From NCBI GenBank assembly GCA_000787465.1, contig JSYX01000246.1, positions 1 to 48,415 of the forward strand: a stretch of DNA of 48,415 nt, in the 5' to 3' direction. Made by a program: the position numbers and the translations under genes. This DNA is from Thermomucor indicae-seudaticae (taxonomy: Eukaryota > Mucoromycota > Mucoromycetes > Mucorales > Lichtheimiaceae). This document shows, one piece after another, positions 43,501-48,415 of the stretch. How positions within the stretch are numbered: position 1 is the stretch's first letter; every line of letters begins with the position of its first letter. Under the pieces are notes generated by a model. The model was given only the letters and a program-made list of their open reading frames with translations, was not told the DNA's origin and ran no database searches.

Positions 43501-45367
43501 AACGACCATTTCAATGATTGTACCTGCTCGTTACCTGTGTCCCCGCGTGATACTTGTAAGCCTTGTCAGTTGCATAGTCGCGACGTACAGTATCATAAAT
43601 CGTATGCGCAAACTTATAATCGCGAATCATGAATGCATAATCGGCCAATTTCCGCATTTGGGCTTCCGGTGCAGTGTAAGGGTATCTGATCGATTTTTCA
43701 TTGTCAATGACATACCGCCACTTTTCTCTGCGAAGATGCACCGCTGCTTACACTGTCAGTTGACTAACGCCAGGAGGGACATTCGGCCCTGAAGCTGGAA
43801 TTGTCTGCATAGACTGTGCTGAATTAGAACGTGTCGTTGAGCCAAACAAACGGCGACTAGCTCCAAAAAGGCGTCCAGTCAAGCCGCGCCGGGCAGATGC
43901 CACTTGCTCATTCCAATGCTGAATATTGCGTTCCATGAAGGGTATCAGACTTTGAACGACAAACTCTCTCATCATCATTTTGATTCCCTCTATGTCTTCC
44001 GGCATCATGTACCGTCCGTAAGACATTTGCGGCGCCTCGCCGCCCTCAATAATGTTTAAACCAGGAGACGGCTTAGCGGACTGATCTGCGGAAGGATTAT
44101 CCAGAGAAGTGCTACTTAATTCTAATGGCATAGTTTGGAGCGCTGTCGCGTTTACCGCTGTGCCGGGCAGACTGCTTAAGTTGGACGATACAGAGCTCGA
44201 TCGCGTATGACCTGGCGTTGTGGATACCGAGTTGACATATTTAGTGGATGCAGTTTGGTTATTTGAATATGCTTGCAGACGAGATTCAATAAAAGCCGAT
44301 TCTGCCATGTGCTTTTGCCAAATTTCCTGTATCGCGGGATCCGGAACCACTGCTTCTGCCCCCTCGTCTGTGCTGCCTAACAAATCTGTCGAAACAGTCG
44401 GTCTGCGGCGCGAGTTGACGCGAAGCAAATGACAATGCAATCCAAGCGTTTTGCGCATCTTCTCGAACGTTGTCACTGCCCTACAGTGTCCCCCAGACGG
44501 TTATCATAAGGTTATCGTAGAAAGCAAATCTGCTATCGACCTTGTGCACTTACTGCTCTTCGCTGGCCAGATGTGGATCGTGCAGCAAGACATAGTACCG
44601 CAGGACATTGGGGTCGACGTACGGTTTGTCGACAGTAAATGAAGGGATGTTTGGGTTATACAATTGAGTGATTGTTCCCATCGGATCTGGATCGTCTGAA
44701 GAGATAACGATGAAGCACGCTACAGGGTGATCAAATGTTTCATGTTCTGTGATCCCTCGCAGGGTTAGCATGGCCTTTTTGAAATCTGTGTACCAAGGCA
44801 TCATATCATCTAAACCCACTGAAAATCAGACCTGTTCTTTAGCACCCAACGTCCGCTATCGATCACAGCTGTAATAGATAACTCACTGTCCAGATAAGCA
44901 TCATTGACATCTGCAGGACATTTTATTTGGGGGAAACCGTCCATGCTCGCGCCACGTGCTTTAACCAGCTCGTCTACAAGCGCCATAACGGCCTGATGGT
45001 TGGGCTCATCAAGTTTATCAACAGACCGAAAGCGTACATTAAAGTTGTCGATCGCAATTGGAGTGCCCTGCCAATCCCGGGGCGAAACTAGATCCAGGAA
45101 TTTGTTTTCAATATGTTACAAGAAGAGACGGAGGAATGTCGTACCTCGGCCTTCTATAATATCGCCAAAAGGTCGAATGAATTCAGTAAAAGAGGAAATA
45201 TGGTTGCTTTGGCAGATTGCTTCGGCGCGTGCACTGGCTGTCACTGCCACTAACGGCGAAAGGTATCGAGCTAGTTCATCACGAGGTGTGTGCACTCCCA
45301 TGAGTGACGGTGACGCCGAACGACCGTCAGGACTTGGAGGTATGACGGGCAAGGGTTTCGCTGCCAT
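40537..45367 (-). CDS. TRS85: TRAPP complex subunit 8 (Trs85/TRAPPC8)
   Basis: Thirteen exons: 45367-45145, 45087-44887, 44818-44554, 44480-43752, 43685-43535, 43475-43131, 43059-42838, 42772-42212, 42149-41774, 41714-41499, 41428-41136, 41062-40916 and 40857-40537, for 1349 aa (human 1435). Family landmarks in order are ISSFTEFIRPFGDI, VLRYYVLLHDPHLASEEQ, MMREFVVQSLIPFMERNIQH, YPYTAPEAQMRKLADYAFM, MTGEDSDLRSALFLEQAAHC, SPMVRKYGF-like PRPMVRKYGFHVVMAAHRYS, KSHIYFALGRQSYHLGKLED, PMPLLDLTFHG and KHAFKFLFSYQS. TRAPPC8 is the signature subunit of TRAPPIII, the Ypt1/Rab1 exchange factor for autophagy and ER-Golgi transport. Intron 10 uses GTTTTC as donor; that choice restores alignment with human TRAPPC8 exactly. 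The last 100 residues are less conserved. Confidence 0.93.
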
Positions 45368-45656
45368 CGGCGCACTTGCTTAACGTTATTTCCTTCGTCG
45401 AACAAGTTTAAGCGGCCAAAAAAGCTTTGCAAGCAGAGTTCTTGTTGCAGAAATTGCCCTTCACCGCTTCAAACACCGCACCATCTCGAAGTACAGTATG
45501 TGCTCTTCTGGTATGGGAGTGATCCAAAGGCAAAGCAATCGTAACGTTTCCCATAAAATCGGTCTATATTTTGCATATAAGCATATGGATCATAGGGCTA
45601 ATGTGTTTTATTACATGATGTGCTAATAATGCTTTGAGGGGTAGGAAGGGTGAGAA
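45368..45656. other. Short gap between TRAPPC8 and the MYND gene
   Basis: 289 bp with no open frame of note, holding the TRAPPC8 promoter and the 3' end of the MYND gene. Confidence 0.5.
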
Positions 45657-47182
45657 TTACAAACGAGTGGTAGTAGCAGTGGTGGTCACAACAGATTGTA
45701 CGGTTTCATCTTCGGCCACAGAGCTGACCGCAGCCGAAGTCATATTGTTCATAGTGGGTGTGTTCGATACGGTTGGCGGTTGGGTTGTCTGCTGGCGCGC
45801 ACCGTCTTGCCGATCACCTGCCCCTATGTTATTGGTCACAGGTCCGTGGCCAATATGCGCCGTCGTTGTATCAGCTCGGGGTCCTGCGGCGGTCGATTCA
45901 ACGGCCGGATTTGCGTCCGAACGATCAATGCACCAATACCGATGGCCGTCTTGCCAAGCTTGGCTTTGACAAGCTTTGCTGCAATATTTGGCTTTGCGAC
46001 ACCGACGACATTTCGCAAACTCCCTCTGTTGCTTCTCCCACTTATTACATTGCATATTGGCACAGCGCCGAATACTGCCTCGTGTCTCGTCTTTGCGACA
46101 AGCATTGCGCATAATGACGCCTGCCCAGTATTGGATGGATGAACCATGGATCTTGTGACAGAAGCGCTCGACGAGGCGGAAGACGTTGATCGGGTAAGCT
46201 GAATAAAATACGTTGCGGATGTGAGGATATTTAGAAAGGTAAGCGAGGAGCTGCAGAGATAATAGGATGTCTTCTTCGCGGTAGAACAGGTTATCGATGT
46301 TGGGGACTTTCGGATCCCGCCATTCGGGTACAGGGTTGGCAGGAACGCGAATGAGACGCTTTTGCCGTCTTTGAGCAGGGTCTATCTTGATATAAGGAAA
46401 GGTCGAGCGACGATGCGGATTTGCAATTGAGGGACGGGCGCGCTGCACGCGCCGCGAAGAAGTTGGCAAGTTTGTCGAGGAAGAAGAGTCGGAAGAATTT
46501 TGCGGTGAGACTATGAATGTAGAGTTGCTGGTATTGCTTTTGTTACTTGCGCTTGGATATATGGAAGAAGAAGATGATGATAACATGTGAGCTGTAATAG
46601 GAAATTTCAACGTGAGCGGGAAACAAAATTAGCGAGTTTGAGATGCACATGTCTGCAGCTGCCTTTGTTACCTATCGCGTCGGCAGGTGGAGCAGGCTTA
46701 TAGAGTTCCTTCCAACCTCTGGTCTCGGTTGGGCCAAAAACCAGAAATGGTGCTGCTTGCGTTGACTTGCCTTGACAGAAGTTATGCATCCGAGCATGTT
46801 GTACGCAGATATCATAGTTTTCCAGTAGCCGTAATACAACATGCACCGCACCTGCTTCAACAACTCTCGTTCTAATTTGCTCCGTGCCCCTTACGCCAAT
46901 ATTGACGACGCACTGAAAAGCTAATGACCATTTCCAAAGATGACGTCGATCCTCCGGCATGTCGAATGTTGACAGTATGCGTACAAGTCTCTCAAGACCT
47001 CCATCCGAAACAAGAATTTCTCTTATTCGAGGTGACGTTGATGTCAGGTACGCCAAATGCGTAAGAGAGTTAATGAGCGGAACTGTCGCAGTACAATCAA
47101 GAGCCCGTCTGTCGTATACGCCCGAAGTTATGCAAACGGCAGGTCGGTTTTGGGAGGTGTAGGAAATGTTGGGCTCTCGCAT
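45657..47182 (-). CDS. MUB1: Mub1/SamB-type MYND zinc finger protein
   Basis: Two exons (47182-46672 and 46591-45657) give 481 aa. The N-terminus (MREPNISYTSQNRPAVCITS, then YDRRALDCTATVPLINSLTH) is the hallmark start of the Mub1/SamB family, followed by armadillo-like helices (GGLERLVRILSTFDMP, AGAVHVVLRLLENY). A Ser/Asn-rich linker precedes the second conserved region (LFYREEDILLSLQLLAYLSK) and the MYND finger at about 347-392 (CNKWEKQQREFAKCRRCRKA, KYCSKACQSQAW, HRYWC). The tail is Thr/Ser/Asn-rich. In budding yeast Mub1 works with the E3 ligase Ubr2 and E2 Rad6 to ubiquitylate Rpn4; in Aspergillus SamB controls polarity and development. The intron is 80 nt. Confidence 0.93.
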
Positions 47183-48415
47183 AATGAAAAGGATTAAGAA
47201 ATGAGTGAGTAAAACAAGAAAAGAAAGAAAGAAGAACTAAGCCTAAATCCCTTTTAACAGTCGAGTGAAAAGGGAAAAAAAGATGGACGAAAGGTGAAGG
47301 GGAATGGTCGGGCGTGATGAAATGCCTGAAACTTTCGCAGTCAGCCGCATCCTGATTGGTAGCATGGGACGTCCCCACAACGCGCGTCTCACCCCCAAAA
47401 ACTTTGGAAGTCTTGCGTTGTTGAGTTGTTTGTACGAGAAACAAGATAATAAGGAATTACGTGCAAGTGGCACCAAGTTATGGAAGCTCGTAGATTTAAT
47501 TGCACGTTTCACTGCGCAACAGCTTACTGCTGCGGCAGTGCTGATTCGGCGATGGCTACTACATTGACTCACCGTGACATGAATAACAGAAACCGTTCTT
47601 GCATAGGCGTAGATATGACGAGGAAAATGCGTTTCATGGCCTTGACGTTTTGCCTTGACTATCTACGTATTTGTGAGGTACTATATGAAACCGAACAGTG
47701 TCATTACGCCCTTGATATGTCTCAGAAACAGTCTTATTGAGAGTGTCAGCTATCTTCAGAGGCGCCTGCGCGGTTCTCATTAAGCACTGATCGGTCCATC
47801 TGTATCCAGATTGTTGTGAATTCCGAACTTTTAGTTTTTGCTGTTACTTTCTTTCCATCGCACGCTTGGTCTTCTATGGTTTCACTGATGCCATGAGCTA
47901 CAAAGTAGGCAAAAAAAAACTGCAAGCAATTTATGTCGTTGTAGATCTGAAAGACTCAACGCGTCATTTGACTCCAAATTACTTAGGGTGAATGCAGATC
48001 TTGAAGTGTTTGCTGATGACATCGCTCTCCGGACCTTCACCCTCTTTTCGACAACAACCATCAGAACACGAATAGCAAGGTACTTTGTTACAAAGTTCTT
48101 TTTTCGGTGGAAGTGGAGATTTCTCTGACGTTCAAAGGACAGCTGATTCTAATCTCCACAGTGAACGTTTCAGTTGACGGTAAATCGTGGTTACCGAGCG
48201 CCGCGCGGGTACCTTCTTTTCTTTTATATGTTGGCCAAGACAGCTGGCGAGGTATTTATGAGAAGTTTTCGTTCGTGCGTGGAACATCCCTGCAATCGCT
48301 ACACGACGACTTAGTTCAATCAGCAATAATACTTTGACAATTCGCGAGGCACTGTGAGCGAAACTCTTTGACGACCCTTTTGCACGCGTTTCGGATACCG
48401 CCTTACAATATCGAA
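47183..48415. other. Right-hand end, no convincing gene
   Basis: Frames at 47304-47567 and 48107-48337 on the plus strand are open and partly protein-like (for example LYEKQDNKELRASGTKLWKL) but short and unrecognised. The left part should contain the promoter of the MYND gene, including a CT-rich stretch on the minus strand at about 47200-47300. Confidence 0.45.

Noticed and set aside
1..48415. tRNA, rRNA, CRISPR arrays, telomeric repeats or an autonomous transposon
   Set aside because: No cloverleaf-type A/B box pairs, rRNA-like blocks, regularly spaced direct repeats or transposase/reverse transcriptase motifs were seen when reading both strands. A weak or highly decayed copy could have been missed.

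Overview
The window is intron-rich eukaryotic DNA from a filamentous fungus. Introns are mostly 41-80 nt with GT...AG ends, many genes have 6-14 exons, and intergenic gaps are short. Gene content (grainyhead/CP2 factors, a UPF0652/DUF2009 protein, a Mub1/SamB-type MYND protein, a plant/Schizosaccharomyces-like sucrose-family transporter) fits an early-diverging fungus, probably Mucoromycota. That placement is inference from gene content, not from a marker search. All gene models were assembled by hand from splice signals and family similarity. In every multi-exon model given above 0.5 confidence the exon lengths sum to a multiple of three.

Layout: 1-492 decayed or unresolved coding-like sequence; PWP1 (-, 1289-2933); MFS sucrose/alpha-glucoside-type transporter (+, 4137-6786); a small helical protein (-, 6945-7563); a coiled-coil protein (-, 8012-9187) divergent from a 14-exon DUF2009 gene (+, 9355-11944); two paralogous grainyhead/CP2 transcription factors tail to tail (+ 12937-14986 and - 15961-18077) with an unrecognised 189-aa gene between them; a gene-poor 2.3-kb stretch ending in a short terminal-inverted-repeat element (20346-20753); DEAD-box helicase DBP3 (+, 20900-22583); a cytochrome P450 (-, 22733-24744); a GATA-finger protein (-, 25191-27683) divergent from ribosomal protein eL20 (+, 27831-28822); a serine-rich 173-aa protein (+); a SAM methyltransferase (-, 31927-33291); NOP2 (-, 35369-37564); the m-AAA protease AFG3 (-, 37855-40137); TRAPPC8/Trs85 (-, 40537-45367); and a Mub1/SamB MYND protein (-, 45657-47182). 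The last 1.2 kb has no convincing gene.

This is a housekeeping neighbourhood, not a biosynthetic or defence cluster. Four genes act on the large ribosomal subunit: PWP1, DBP3, NOP2 and eL20. The remainder cover vesicle tethering, mitochondrial quality control, sugar uptake, ubiquitylation and transcription. The most distinctive structure is the inverted grainyhead/CP2 pair. All eight introns lie at equivalent positions and phases (the first is least certain), and four internal coding exons have exactly equal length, so this is a duplication of an intron-containing gene. The best mobile-element candidate is the 408-bp element with 17-bp inverted termini and a TTA target duplication just upstream of DBP3. 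I found no tRNA, rRNA or CRISPR array.
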